Shown in pieces: positions 37,120-46,350 of a stretch of DNA of 64,000 bases. Source of the DNA: Arcticibacterium sp964021845. GTDB lineage: Bacteria; Bacteroidota; Bacteroidia; Cytophagales; Spirosomataceae. The notes beneath the pieces were generated by a model. It worked only from the letters and a program-made list of their open reading frames with translations, did not search any database and was not told where the DNA came from. The DNA lies in the NCBI RefSeq assembly GCF_964021845.1, contig NZ_CAXHZC010000008.1, positions 124,001-188,000 of the forward strand, read 5' to 3'. The translations under genes were made by a program, and so were the position numbers. The number at the start of each line of letters is the position of its first letter. Within the stretch, counting starts at the first letter, position 1.

Positions 37120-38175
37120 TCAAATAGTCATCAAATTACAGCCTCTTACATCTGAGTTATCAAATCTACCCAAAACTTTAAATTCTTGGTAATCTTCTGA
37201 AAAGTTACCTAAATCTTGAGTCTCTATAAAACAACAAGAGTCAATATTTGCTAAATCTATAACGTTTATCCCGCCTGTTTTTTTGTAATTCCTTTTTGCA
37301 GCAGTTTTACTACCAAGTTTAAAACTTGGTAGGTAAGAAAAGGGGTCGTTTACTTCACGAATTAGTATTTTCATAGTGGCCGAAGGTTTGAACCAGCCGT
37401 CACCCTTAGAGTATGCCTGTGAAAGTAATTCTGTCATGCCGTACTCAGAATGTATTTTCTCTGTTTTAAAAGCTGCTTTAAGAAGTTCATGTACCTCTTC
37501 TCTTAATAATTCTTTTCTTTTTCCTTTCATACCCCCAGTTTCCATGATTAGCAAGTTTTCAGGGACTTGGATGTTGGGAGCGTGTTTTTCTATTAAGTCT
37601 AACAGGGCAAACGTTACCCCGAGCAGTAACACCTTCTTCTTATTTCCTTTTTGGTTGACTAATTGTTCTATTTTTTTTGCTAAAGCTTCAATATTGTCTA
37701 AGTAAAAGCCAGATTCAGTGGAGAATGATTTGTAAATAAAACTCTGGACCATATACACTAGTGAAGAGTTGTTACGCTCTAGGTAGTTTGGTAATAGAGC
37801 TAAGATGTGATAGTCGCTTATTGGGCCGTAAAAGGTTTCAAATGTCTTTGCACTTAGGTATTCGTAAAAAGGAAGATCGGCTATATGATGTTTTGAACTA
37901 ACGTCGCCTGTGGTTCCGCTACTTTCAAAAGTGTGCTGTATGGTGGCTGTGCCAGAAAGAACTGCATGTGTTTTAAAGAAAGAGATAGGTAGGCAAGGTA
38001 TTTTTTCTAAATGAGAAACCTTTGATGGTTTTACGCCTAGGTTTTTCAAATAGGCCTTGTAAATCGGATTCTGTTCCGCTTGAAATTTGAATATTTCAAG
38101 AGCTACTCGCTCAAAATTTTGGTCATTTTCAGATAGTGAAATTACAGCGGCCTTGAGTTCGTCTTTTATATTCAC
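37120..38175 (-). CDS. LuxE/PaaK-family acyl-protein synthetase-like protein
   Basis: A 351-residue member of the ANL-related LuxE family, which activates a fatty acid with ATP and passes it on. The nucleotide-binding signature is HTFESSGTTGDVSSKHH, followed by METGGMKGKRKELLREEVHE and HSEYGMTELLSQAYS, the adenylate-forming core. No luxC/luxD-like partner lies nearby, as is usual for the Bacteroidota copies; the acyl substrate and acceptor are unknown. It is 94 bp upstream of the SF1 helicase gene on the same strand, with a possible shared transcript. Confidence 0.85.
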   Translation of the reverse strand: MNIKDELKAAVISLSENDQNFERVALEIFKFQAEQNPIYKAYLKNLGVKPSKVSHLEKIPCLPISFFKTHAVLSGTATIQHTFESSGTTGDVSSKHHIADLPFYEYLSAKTFETFYGPISDYHILALLPNYLERNNSSLVYMVQSFIYKSFSTESGFYLDNIEALAKKIEQLVNQKGNKKKVLLLGVTFALLDLIEKHAPNIQVPENLLIMETGGMKGKRKELLREEVHELLKAAFKTEKIHSEYGMTELLSQAYSKGDGWFKPSATMKILIREVNDPFSYLPSFKLGSKTAAKRNYKKTGGINVIDLANIDSCCFIETQDLGNFSEDYQEFKVLGRFDNSDVRGCNLMTI

Positions 38176-38256
38176 AAATGGACAATTGATTTTTTTTTCG
38201 TTTTTTAAACGGAACGCGTATGTTTTTCGTTCTTTTACAAAATTACTTTTGATTTG

Positions 38257-38775
38257 ATGACCGTGGGAAGAATAATTACTTTTTTATGTTTTGCTCTTTC
38301 ATTGAGTTCTTGTTTTAAAGAGCCAGACTTTGCTTTGACGCCAGTTATAAACTTTGACTCTATTAGCAGTCAAATAAGATTGGACCAAGATGGAGGGCTC
38401 ACAAAAGACTCTGTGGTAGTAACAGTATATTTTGAAGATGGTGATGGAGATTTAGGATACAGTGAAATTCAAAAGGAAGAAGCTGTAACTTCAGACAACT
38501 TTAATTATTTAATTAAGCCTTTCAGGAAACAAAATGGTGTTTTTAAAGAATTTCAACCTTTAATCCCTTACTCAGGATATTTCCCAAGTTTAAGTTTGGA
38601 AAGTAAGCCTGGACCAATTGAAGGTTATTTAAGTTATTCTATAGATTTCTTTCATGCGTTTACGCCTAAATTTGACACCTTGAAATTTGAAATTCAATTA
38701 AAAGATAGCTCCGGAAATCTCAGTAATTCTACAGAAACCGAAGAGATAGTTCTAAATAGAATTTCGGCACTTTAG
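38257..38775 (+). CDS. Small Ig-like lipoprotein of unknown function
   Basis: A 172-residue lipoprotein (lipobox SLSSC, Cys about 19). The mature part contains SVVVTVYFEDGDGDLGYSEI, a calcium-site-like acidic loop found in a Bacteroidota lipoprotein family often placed near cell-envelope genes, and ends with FEIQLKDSSGNLSNSTETEE, an Ig-type strand pair. The function is unknown. The ATG at 38257 directly follows a TTG at 38254. It converges on the sensor kinase with no gap. Confidence 0.78.
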   Translation: MTVGRIITFLCFALSLSSCFKEPDFALTPVINFDSISSQIRLDQDGGLTKDSVVVTVYFEDGDGDLGYSEIQKEEAVTSDNFNYLIKPFRKQNGVFKEFQPLIPYSGYFPSLSLESKPGPIEGYLSYSIDFFHAFTPKFDTLKFEIQLKDSSGNLSNSTETEEIVLNRISAL

Positions 38776-39972
38776 TTAAACTATAATTCCGAAGGTAGTT
38801 CCCTTTTCTAGTTCAGATTGTTTGATAAAAAGCTTTCCGCCATGGTAAGTTTCAATTATTCTTTTAGCTAGAGTAAGTCCAAGGCCCCAGCCCCTCTTTT
38901 TGGTAGAAAACCCAGGTCTGAAAATCTTTCTTTGATTGGCGTTGGAAATTCCTTTTCCAGTATCTCTGATATCAATTTGGACCTTACCGTTTGGTTTTTG
39001 ATAAATGGTGACATGAAGTTCTCCTACTCCAGCCATAGTATCTACAGCATTTTTGCAAAGGTTTTCTATAACCCATTCAAATAGGTGCCTATTTATTTTA
39101 GTTAAAACTTCGGCTGGCAGGCTGTTGGTTACATGCCAGTCTATTTTAGTTGAAATTCTTCGTCTCAAATAAGTTGTAGTTTCTTCCACCACAAGACCTA
39201 CGTTTTCTTCCTTTTTGGTGGGAACAGAACCAATATTTGAAAACCTAGTGGTGATGGTTTCAAGGCGGTAAACATCCTTTTCCATCTCATCTCCTATGGT
39301 TTGGTCAAAACCGTCTGAGTCTCTGAGTACTCCTATCCAACCTAACAAGCCAGATATGGGTGTACCAAGTTGGTGAGCGGTTTCTTTGGCTAAACCTACC
39401 CAAACTCTATTTTCTTCGGCTTTTCTGGAAGAGCTGTAGGCTATAAAAGCTAAAGTTCCAAAAACTAAAAATGTGGCTAGTAATATGTAAGGGAAAAACT
39501 TTAATTCCTTAAGTGTAGTGGAACTAGAATAATATAGATATCCTCTTTGGCCGTCTAAGAGGTCAATTTCAATAGGCTCATGTTCTGCGGCCATTTCTAA
39601 AATCATTTCATCTTCGAATGCTTTTCTTTCTTTTGGGCTAAAGTGTTTAGTAGAATCTATTAATTCCGGAACATTGACAATATTTATAACTTCCCCATCT
39701 GAAACTAGAATTGCAGGTATACTTTCATTTGCAGCAATTACCTCTGATACAAAAGTATAATCACATGGACTATCAAGACCCTGCTCGATGAAAAAGCGGA
39801 CACTTTCTGCATAGAGTGCTGCATACTTTTTTTCTCGGTCTTCAAGGGCTTGCCCAAGCTGATTGAAGTAATATAATACACCTGCTCCCACAAGCATTAA
39901 AACACTTATGATTACTAGTCTCCAACCAGATAACTGGTCTGACATATTAAAAAAGAACCTGTTTTTAGTCAT
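38776..39972 (-). CDS. Sensor histidine kinase
   Basis: A 398-residue membrane kinase. Topology: membrane segment 1 (about residues 17-36), a periplasmic sensor region of about 120 residues with no recognised domain, segment 2 (about 157-178), then the kinase core: H box VGLAKETAHQLGTPISGLLG, N box WVIENLCKNAVDTM, and G boxes DIRDTGKGIS and KKRGWGLGLTLAKRI. The short HAMP-less link is common in Bacteroidota. No response regulator gene is adjacent, so the partner is elsewhere. Divergent from hemA across 186 bp. An ATG nine codons in (39945) is an alternative start. Confidence 0.87.
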   Translation of the reverse strand: MTKNRFFFNMSDQLSGWRLVIISVLMLVGAGVLYYFNQLGQALEDREKKYAALYAESVRFFIEQGLDSPCDYTFVSEVIAANESIPAILVSDGEVINIVNVPELIDSTKHFSPKERKAFEDEMILEMAAEHEPIEIDLLDGQRGYLYYSSSTTLKELKFFPYILLATFLVFGTLAFIAYSSSRKAEENRVWVGLAKETAHQLGTPISGLLGWIGVLRDSDGFDQTIGDEMEKDVYRLETITTRFSNIGSVPTKKEENVGLVVEETTTYLRRRISTKIDWHVTNSLPAEVLTKINRHLFEWVIENLCKNAVDTMAGVGELHVTIYQKPNGKVQIDIRDTGKGISNANQRKIFRPGFSTKKRGWGLGLTLAKRIIETYHGGKLFIKQSELEKGTTFGIIV

Positions 39973-40131
39973 TATTAAATTTTAGGAACGGAATTGTTAT
40001 TCCAAGCGTTAATTATCTCCACGGTTAATTTCAAGTCTTGCACTTTTTCAAGAAACAGACATTCCTGTTTAGAATGAATCTAAATTGCATTTTGTGATTT
40101 TAATCATAACAAAGATATATTATTATAAACG

Positions 40132-40139
40132 TAAATTTG
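40132..40139 (+). promoter_or_regulatory. Possible hemA -7 element (TAAATTTG)
   Basis: TAAATTTG is a perfect TAnnTTTG match 19 bp before the hemA ATG. No TTG at 19-21 bp spacing is seen, so the -33 side is unsupported. Confidence 0.45.
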
Positions 40140-40158
40140 TGTCGCAATAACATACGGT

Positions 40159-41415
40159 ATGACAAGTCAATTTAAAGTAATATCAATCTCATATAAAACT
40201 TCATCGCTGGAGTTAAGGGAACGTATTGCATTAAATGAAGATGAGTGTAAGGCTCTACTTCTTAAAATTAAAGATGTTTTTGGGATTAGTGAGTCGGTAG
40301 TTTTGTCTACATGTAACCGTACTGAGATTTACTATCTAGCAGACAATGACTGCTCTATTGATTTAGTCAAGCTGTTAGCAGCAGAAAAAGGTGTTGACTC
40401 TACTTTGATTCTTTCGCACATAGAGACTTTTTCAGAAGAGAAAGGTTTAGAATATGTTTTTGAAGTTGCCACTGGTTTGCATTCGCAGGTTATAGGTGAC
40501 CTACAAATTCCGAATCAAATCAAAAATGCATATCAATGGTCTGCAGATATGGATATGGCTGGCCCATTTATTCACAGATTAATGCATTCGGTTTTCTTTG
40601 TGAACAAACGTGTAGTTCAAGAAACTGGTTTTAGAGACGGTGCTGCTTCTACTTCTTATGCCACTGTAGAGACCATGGAGTCTTTCTTACATTTATTAAA
40701 TGAGCCTAAGATATTGGTTTTAGGTCTTGGAGAGATTGGCCAGGATGTAGTGAAAACTTTGAACGATAAGGGTTATAGTAATTTTACTGTTGCTAACCGT
40801 ACACATTCAAAAGCAGAGAAGCTTTCAAGTTCTTTGCATTTTGATATCCTCGCTTTTGAAGATGTTAAAAGGAACCTCAAAAGGTTTGATATAGTAATTT
40901 CTTCTATTCGGACAGAAGAGCCATTTATTGACTTAGAAACGGTAAAGGATTTAGGTCATAAAAGTGTTAAATACTTTGTGGACTTATCTGTACCAAGAAG
41001 TATTTCACCGGATATTCAAAAAGAGCCCGGTATGGTTCTTTATGATTTGGATGAAATTCAGGTGAGAGCTAATAGAGCTTTGGAAGGACGCAAGTCATCT
41101 ATACCTGCTGTGAAAAATATTATAGGCGGAGCGGTTAAAGATTTTGGCGACTGGTCAAATCAAATGGTGGTTTCTCCAACTATTCAAAAACTTAAAGGAG
41201 CTTTAGAGCAGATTCGTAAGGAGGAAATGTCCAAATATGTTAAGTCTTTATCTGAAGAAGAGGCTGTCAAAATGGATAAAATAACTAGTAGCATGATGCA
41301 GAAGGTTATAAAACTTCCAGTTCTCCAATTAAAGGCTGCTTGTAAAAGAGGTGAGGCCGAAACCCTCATTGATGTCCTCAATGACCTTTTTGATTTAGAA
41401 AAGGTTAAATCGTAG
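40159..41415 (+). CDS. hemA: Glutamyl-tRNA reductase
   Basis: A 418-residue NADPH enzyme that reduces glutamyl-tRNA to glutamate semialdehyde, the first step of C5-pathway heme synthesis. Seen: the catalytic cysteine in VVLSTCNRTEIYYL (Cys about 52), the substrate segment GLHSQVIGDLQIPNQIKNAY, the Rossmann motif VLGLGEIGQDVVKTL, and the helical dimerisation domain at the C-terminus. The length is normal. No other heme genes lie next to it here. The upstream neighbour is a divergent sensor kinase. Confidence 0.94.
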   Translation: MTSQFKVISISYKTSSLELRERIALNEDECKALLLKIKDVFGISESVVLSTCNRTEIYYLADNDCSIDLVKLLAAEKGVDSTLILSHIETFSEEKGLEYVFEVATGLHSQVIGDLQIPNQIKNAYQWSADMDMAGPFIHRLMHSVFFVNKRVVQETGFRDGAASTSYATVETMESFLHLLNEPKILVLGLGEIGQDVVKTLNDKGYSNFTVANRTHSKAEKLSSSLHFDILAFEDVKRNLKRFDIVISSIRTEEPFIDLETVKDLGHKSVKYFVDLSVPRSISPDIQKEPGMVLYDLDEIQVRANRALEGRKSSIPAVKNIIGGAVKDFGDWSNQMVVSPTIQKLKGALEQIRKEEMSKYVKSLSEEEAVKMDKITSSMMQKVIKLPVLQLKAACKRGEAETLIDVLNDLFDLEKVKS

Positions 41416-41573
41416 TTTTTCTTAAAATTTCCTAGGCCTAATAGTTGTTTCTATTGCTAATAGAACGGCTTTGTCTACACATTGATTTGGCATCTTAATT
41501 AAGAATTTATTTTTGATGGAAATGGTATGTATAAATACGTATCTTGTAGGTCAAAATTTATCTGAACCCTATT

Positions 41574-42254
41574 ATGAAAAAATTGCTTCTCCTTTCTTTC
41601 GCTAGCTTAGTTCTAGCTTGCTCGCCTTATAAAAAATATGCTGATACCGAAGCTCGCTGGGAAGAGGAAATAACCAAGCTAGAGTATAGAGATGATGCTG
41701 AAACCTACTCTGACGATGCGGTTTTATTTATTGGAAGCTCGAGTGTAAGAATTTGGAAAAATATAAAGGAAGATATGGCACCCTATGAGCCTATTAGAAG
41801 AGGTTACGGAGGAGCACATTTTTCAGATTTAATTCACTTTACAAAGCGATTAGTCTACCCGCATAATTTTCAAGCCTTATGCATTTTTGTGGCAAATGAT
41901 ATCACCGGTGGTGATAATGACAGAAGTGTGGGTGAGGTAATGACTCTTTTTAAAGAAGTAGTTAGAACAGTGAGAGTGAAATATCCTGATACCCCTATTT
42001 TTCAAATAGCTGTTACGCCTACCAGTAGCAGATGGAAGGTTTGGCCAGAGGTAAATAAGTTAAATGAAAAAATGAAGGCTTACTGTGAGAGTCATACTAA
42101 TATGTACTTCATTGATTCTGTGGCTCCATACCTAAATGAAGAAGGTATGCCGAGAGATGAGCTTTTTTTAGGTGATAAGCTTCATCAAAATCAAGCTGGT
42201 TATGATATATGGGCGGCCGAAATAAAGAAGGAATTAGATAAAGTTTTGAAATAA
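41574..42254 (+). CDS. SGNH-fold hydrolase-like lipoprotein
   Basis: A 226-residue lipoprotein (SLVLACSP, Cys about 16). Block I reads LFIGSSSVRIW, that is GSSS instead of GDS as in a subgroup of Bacteroidota SGNH proteins, then RRGYGGAHFSDL, the Asn block as IFVANDITGG, and DKLHQNQAGYDIWA for Asp/His. It probably is an envelope esterase or deacetylase of unknown substrate. It is 24 bp before the lactonase-like gene on the same strand, so the two probably form an operon. Confidence 0.82.
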   Translation: MKKLLLLSFASLVLACSPYKKYADTEARWEEEITKLEYRDDAETYSDDAVLFIGSSSVRIWKNIKEDMAPYEPIRRGYGGAHFSDLIHFTKRLVYPHNFQALCIFVANDITGGDNDRSVGEVMTLFKEVVRTVRVKYPDTPIFQIAVTPTSSRWKVWPEVNKLNEKMKAYCESHTNMYFIDSVAPYLNEEGMPRDELFLGDKLHQNQAGYDIWAAEIKKELDKVLK

Positions 42255-42278
42255 TAATTACTGCCTAAAAAGAAAATA

Positions 42279-43397
42279 ATGAAATACCTTTTAGCCCTTT
42301 TGTCTGTTTGCATGATAGTTTCTTGCCAAACTCAAACCGAAGAAAATGTAATGGAAAGCCCAGAAGAATTGACTCTATTAGTAGGTACTTATACCGCGAG
42401 AGAAAGCGAAGGTATTTACATGTATAAGTTTAATCCTGAAACGGGAGATAGCAGATTAGTGAATGTTACCAAAGGTTTGAATAATCCTTCATTCTTGGCC
42501 CTTTCGCCTAACAAAAAGAACGTTTACGCTGTAAGTGAAATAGAAGGTGGTAGTGTAGTTTCTTTAGCTTTAGGAGATTCTACTTTAACAGAAATTAATA
42601 TAGCTTCTTCTGGAGGTGTGCATCCATGTCACATTACTACTGATAAGTCTGGGAAGTGGGTATTGACTGGTAATTATTCAAGCGGCTCTTTAGCTGTTTT
42701 GCCAATTTTAGAAAATGGTGGTGTAGGAGCTCCTGTTCAAGAAATAAGTCATAAAGGGAAGGGTCCAAATAAAGAGCGTCAAGAAGCTCCTCATGTTCAT
42801 TCGGTCAATGTTTCTCCAAATAATATGGACGTTTTTGTACCAGATTTGGGTATTGATAAAGTAATGGCTTATAGACTTGATGCAGCTACAGGGCAGTTAA
42901 CTGAAGGGAAGTCAATGTCTGTTTCTGCTGGCTCTGGACCTCGACACCTTACCTTTCATCCAAACGGGAAATTTGCTTATGTGGTGCAGGAGTTAACCGG
43001 AGCAGTTACAGCATTTAAGTATTCAGATGAAGGATTAGAAACTATTGAGGAGGTAAGTACACTACCAGAAGACTTTGATGGGAAAAACTCTTCTGCAGAT
43101 ATTCATATTTCTCCAGATGGTAAGTTCCTTTACGCTTCAAATAGATTTGTAGACACTATTGCTATATTCTCTATCGACAAAGAAACAGGAAAGCTAACAG
43201 AGCTTAGTCATCATTCTGCTTTGGGTCAAATGCCTCGTAATTTTGTAATTTCTCCTTCTGGAAAATTTATTTTAGTGGCAAACCAAGAATCTGATAATAT
43301 TGTCATTTTTGACAGGGATGAAGTGACTGGTAAAATTTCTCCAACCAATAAAGAGATAAAGGTTTCGATGCCAGTTTGTTTGCTATTTGTAGATTAA
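42279..43397 (+). CDS. Lactonase-family seven-bladed beta-propeller lipoprotein
   Basis: A 372-residue protein with an SPII signal (CMIVSC, Cys about 16). The sequence has the YbhE/Pgl lactonase pattern: LLVGTYTARESEGIYMYKF, GGVHPCHITTDKSGKWVLTG, EAPHVHSVNVSPN, SGPRHLTFHPNGKFAYVVQE and SADIHISPDGKFLYASNR, about one blade every 45-50 residues. Cytoplasmic relatives hydrolyse 6-phosphogluconolactone; a lipid-anchored form more probably acts on an extracellular lactone or is non-catalytic. It follows the SGNH-like gene in a probable two-gene operon. Confidence 0.86.
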   Translation: MKYLLALLSVCMIVSCQTQTEENVMESPEELTLLVGTYTARESEGIYMYKFNPETGDSRLVNVTKGLNNPSFLALSPNKKNVYAVSEIEGGSVVSLALGDSTLTEINIASSGGVHPCHITTDKSGKWVLTGNYSSGSLAVLPILENGGVGAPVQEISHKGKGPNKERQEAPHVHSVNVSPNNMDVFVPDLGIDKVMAYRLDAATGQLTEGKSMSVSAGSGPRHLTFHPNGKFAYVVQELTGAVTAFKYSDEGLETIEEVSTLPEDFDGKNSSADIHISPDGKFLYASNRFVDTIAIFSIDKETGKLTELSHHSALGQMPRNFVISPSGKFILVANQESDNIVIFDRDEVTGKISPTNKEIKVSMPVCLLFVD

Positions 43398-43523
43398 TTA
43401 AAACTTTTTCAAGAAGCGTAGTCTTTGAGCTATGTGTTTTTTCTGTAATTCAAAAATCTTCTGTCGTTTGAAATATTAATGGCATAGTTTTGTCGTTGGA
43501 TTATAGAAATAGCCCCGTGCTTC

Positions 43524-44441
43524 ATGATTAGATTAGTAGTAGCTTTTGTATTTGTATTGGTATGCCAGTCGTGTTTTCTTTTTCAAGGAGATCAGCCGGT
43601 TGGTCCTGAAGAGCCAAGTGAGGAACCTTTGCCAGAGTTTTTGTCTTCACCAGCCTCGTTTCCTATTCAAAAGGGAATAATGAATCAAGCATCTGGCATA
43701 GTGGCTAGCCAGTCAATGTCAGGAAACATTTGGGTAACAGAAAACGGGAACACTTCGCCATCTTTATTTATGCTTTCGAACACTGGAGACTATCTTGGTA
43801 AAGTTACCTTGCCACTATTTAATAGAGACTGGGAAGACATGGCAAGCGGACCCGGTCCGGTGGACGGTCAGAACTACCTTTATATTGGAGATATAGGTGA
43901 TAATGCCTCTGTGCATAAAAACTATATGGTTTATAGATTAAAGGAGCCTACATCTTTAAATGACCAAAATTTAGATTTAGTAACTATTCAATTCAGGTAT
44001 CAAGATATGGATGCTATTGATGTAGAAGCTATGTTTGTAGATCCAAACACTAAAGACATTTACTTTATAAGCAAAAGGCAGCTTTTTAGCGTCAGGGTTT
44101 ACAGATTGACATATCCTTATAGTTTAGATACACAGAATGTAGCAGAGTTTTTGGGTACTATACCTCATTCTGGAATTACAGCAGCAGATATGTCTTCTGA
44201 TGGGAAGCAGTTGCTAATAAAAGACTACAATGCAGTATTTTACTGGCGTCTAAAAGAGTCAGAAACTATTTATGAGGCTCTATCTAGAAGCAGAGATGTA
44301 GGTGCTCCATATTATGTTGAACCACAAGGAGAGGCTATTTGCTTTGATGTTAATAATTCTGGATACTATACGCTTTCCGAATTAAATAACGCCTCTCAGG
44401 TTAATTTAAACTATTACCAAAGAAAAGTGGTGGAGCAATAA
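43524..44441 (+). CDS. Beta-propeller-like lipoprotein of unknown function
   Basis: A 305-residue lipoprotein (VCQSC, Cys about 17) with a Pro/Glu-rich linker (PVGPEEPSEEPLPEF) after the anchor. The mature part has propeller-type repeats (SGIVASQSMSGNIWVTENG, NYLYIGDIGDNASVHKNYMV, AMFVDPNTKDIYFISKR). The YIGDIGDN segment recurs in a group of uncharacterised Bacteroidota proteins. The function is unknown. The stop lies within an 8-bp stem-loop shared with the 3' flank of convergent ffh. Confidence 0.76.
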   Translation: MIRLVVAFVFVLVCQSCFLFQGDQPVGPEEPSEEPLPEFLSSPASFPIQKGIMNQASGIVASQSMSGNIWVTENGNTSPSLFMLSNTGDYLGKVTLPLFNRDWEDMASGPGPVDGQNYLYIGDIGDNASVHKNYMVYRLKEPTSLNDQNLDLVTIQFRYQDMDAIDVEAMFVDPNTKDIYFISKRQLFSVRVYRLTYPYSLDTQNVAEFLGTIPHSGITAADMSSDGKQLLIKDYNAVFYWRLKESETIYEALSRSRDVGAPYYVEPQGEAICFDVNNSGYYTLSELNNASQVNLNYYQRKVVEQ

Positions 44442-44450
44442 GATTGCTCC
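44432..44450. terminator. Stem-loop between convergent genes
   Basis: GGAGCAAT-AAG-ATTGCTCC, a perfect 8-bp stem with a 3 nt loop, spans the stop of the propeller gene and ends one base before the ffh stop. Neither side has a clear U-tract, so a terminator role is tentative. Confidence 0.35.
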
Positions 44451-45770
44451 TTAACCGAACATTTTTCCAAGTCTTCCGGCTCCTTGAAGTTTGTTCATTT
44501 TCTTCATCATCTTTCTCATTTGGTCAAACTGCTTCAATAGGTTGTTAACTTGTTGAATAGATGTACCGCTACCGTTGGCTATTCTCTTTCTTCGAGTGCC
44601 GTTGATGATGTCTGGATTCTCTCTTTCTTTTGGAGTCATTGATTTTATGACAGCTTCTATAGGTTTGAAAGAATTATTGTCAATATCCAAGTCCTTTACA
44701 GCTTTCCCCATTCCTGGAATCATGCCCATAAGGTCTTTAACATTACCCATTTTCTTGATTTGCTCTAACTGACTTAAGAAATCGTTGAGGTCGAATTTAT
44801 TCTCCCTCATTTTCTTGTTAAGTCGTTTAGCATCTTCTTCGTCATAAGCTTGCTGAGCTCTCTCCACTAAGGAGATAACATCACCCATGCCCAAGATTCT
44901 ATTGGCCATTCTGTCTGGGTGAAAGATATCTAAATCTTCCATTTTCTCCCCAGTACTCATGAACTTGATTGGCTTGTCTACCACTGCTTTCACCGAAAGA
45001 GCAGCACCACCGCGTGCATCACCATCTAATTTGGTAAGAACTACACCATCAAAGTCAAGACGGTCGTTAAAGGCTTTTGCGGTATTGACGGCATCTTGAC
45101 CAGTCATGGAATCAACCACAAAAAGGATTTCAGTAGGATTAATAGCCTTTTTGATATCCTCAACCTCTTGCATCATTATTTCATCCACAGCAAGTCTACC
45201 GGCTGTATCAATAATGACTATATTTTTTCCTTTACTTTTTGCTTCGGCTACAGCATTTTTTGCAATGTCTACAGCATTCTTATTGTCAGGCTCTGCGTAT
45301 ACATCTACACCTATTTGCTCACCAAGAACCTGTAATTGCGTAATGGCAGCGGGACGATAAACGTCAGCAGCTGTTAGCATTACTTGCTTTCCTTGTTTCT
45401 TTAAGTAACTGGCAAACTTGCCAGAAAAAGTAGTTTTACCAGAACCTTGAAGACCTGCTATCAAAACTACCGCTGGTGAGCCAGTAATGTTGACGGCTTT
45501 AGCCGTGCCTCCCATTAGTTGGGTAAGCTCGTCTTGAACAATTTTGGTAAATAGCTGACCAGGTTCTACGGCTACTTTTACTTTTCTGTCTAAAGCTTCC
45601 TGCTTTACTCTATCAGTGACCTCTTTGGCTACTTTATAGTTTACGTCAGCATCTATTAGAGCTCGGCGAATTTCTTTTACCGTGGCCGCAATATTGACAT
45701 CTGTGATTCTGCCTTTACCCTTTAGGGTTTTAAAGGCTCCTGATAATTTATCCTGTAAACTTTCAAACAT
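44451..45770 (-). CDS. ffh: Signal recognition particle protein Ffh
   Basis: A 439-residue SRP54 GTPase that binds signal sequences at the ribosome with 4.5S RNA and docks to FtsY. N domain 1-95; G domain with GLQGSGKTTFSGKFA (106-120), DTAGR and TKLDGDARGG; M domain from about residue 300 with the Met-rich signal groove (MGMIPGMGKAV) and the C-terminal GSGTSIQQVNNLLKQFDQMR RNA-binding helix. The length is normal. Transcribed alone. Confidence 0.96.
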   Translation of the reverse strand: MFESLQDKLSGAFKTLKGKGRITDVNIAATVKEIRRALIDADVNYKVAKEVTDRVKQEALDRKVKVAVEPGQLFTKIVQDELTQLMGGTAKAVNITGSPAVVLIAGLQGSGKTTFSGKFASYLKKQGKQVMLTAADVYRPAAITQLQVLGEQIGVDVYAEPDNKNAVDIAKNAVAEAKSKGKNIVIIDTAGRLAVDEIMMQEVEDIKKAINPTEILFVVDSMTGQDAVNTAKAFNDRLDFDGVVLTKLDGDARGGAALSVKAVVDKPIKFMSTGEKMEDLDIFHPDRMANRILGMGDVISLVERAQQAYDEEDAKRLNKKMRENKFDLNDFLSQLEQIKKMGNVKDLMGMIPGMGKAVKDLDIDNNSFKPIEAVIKSMTPKERENPDIINGTRRKRIANGSGTSIQQVNNLLKQFDQMRKMMKKMNKLQGAGRLGKMFG

Positions 45771-45849
45771 TTCTTATAGCTGTTTCTTGTAATTGACAAT
45801 GGGTCAAAAAGGATCGCAAATTTAACGATTTGACTTCATGTAAAGAAAT

Positions 45850-45886
45850 AAAAAGCCCCCACTTAATTGAAAGTGAGGGCTTTTTT
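45850..45886 (-). terminator. Rho-independent terminator after paralogue A
   Basis: AAAAGCCCCCACTT and AAGTGAGGGCTTTT pair over about 14 bp with one mismatch around a 6 nt loop. T-runs on both strands make it potentially bidirectional; it is 40 bp past the stop of the 45925-46284 gene. Confidence 0.82.
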
Positions 45887-45924
45887 AAATGTAAAATCTT
45901 ACTTTTCTTAATTGAAGACTTAAA

Positions 45925-46284
45925 TTATAGGTTTGTTACTACTCTAGTAGTTTCAGTTTTGATTTCAAATGGCTTTACAGTGCTTTCTTTTCCTGTAGTT
46001 AATACCAATTTATAACTTCCGTCTGGTAAAGAAGATAAGTCAAATACTTTAACATAATCTTCGTTTACTACTGAAGTTTTGTAAAGAACCATACCACTGT
46101 CATCTTTTATTTCTAAGATAGACCTAGCTTCCAGGTTAAATGCCGCAACTTTGAATTTAAGGTTTTTCATTGCCTTTAAAGTCAAATCACCTTTTACGAA
46201 ATTGGTGGCGAAAATGTAATCGTTTGCGATAGAAGCAGTTGATAATCCGATTAACATAACTGCTGATAAAATTAGCTTTTTCAT
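45925..46284 (-). CDS. Small exported protein, paralogue A of three
   Basis: A 119-residue protein with a signal peptide (MKKLILSAVMLIGLSTASIA, cleavage near AND). The mature 98 residues look like one Ig-like beta-sandwich (LKFKVAAFNLEARSILEIKD, VLYKTSVVN, VFDLSSLPDGSYKLVL), similar in shape to DUF3244 or type IX sorting-domain folds but without the usual C-terminal motif; the protein ends IKTETTRVVTNL instead. By hand count it is about 74% identical to paralogue B. The family name and function are unknown. It has its own promoter (46371-46402) and terminator (45850-45886). The signal peptide and C-terminus are the most conserved parts. Confidence 0.82.
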   Translation of the reverse strand: MKKLILSAVMLIGLSTASIANDYIFATNFVKGDLTLKAMKNLKFKVAAFNLEARSILEIKDDSGMVLYKTSVVNEDYVKVFDLSSLPDGSYKLVLTTGKESTVKPFEIKTETTRVVTNL

Positions 46285-46350
46285 ATATTTTGCTTTTTTG
46301 TTGTTTTTAAAGTTTTAATTCTTGGTTTTTCGCAAAGGTTAGTTGATTGT

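Noticed and set aside
33159..38175. Anti-phage defence island suspected from the large helicase and LuxE-like gene
   Set aside because: No nuclease, toxin, methyltransferase or integrase nearby; the flanking genes are ordinary membrane, envelope and metabolic genes.
40053..40070. Inverted repeat AAACAG-N6-CTGTTT between the sensor kinase and hemA
   Set aside because: Six-base arms of this kind arise often by chance in AT-rich spacers; no second copy or conserved position supports an operator.
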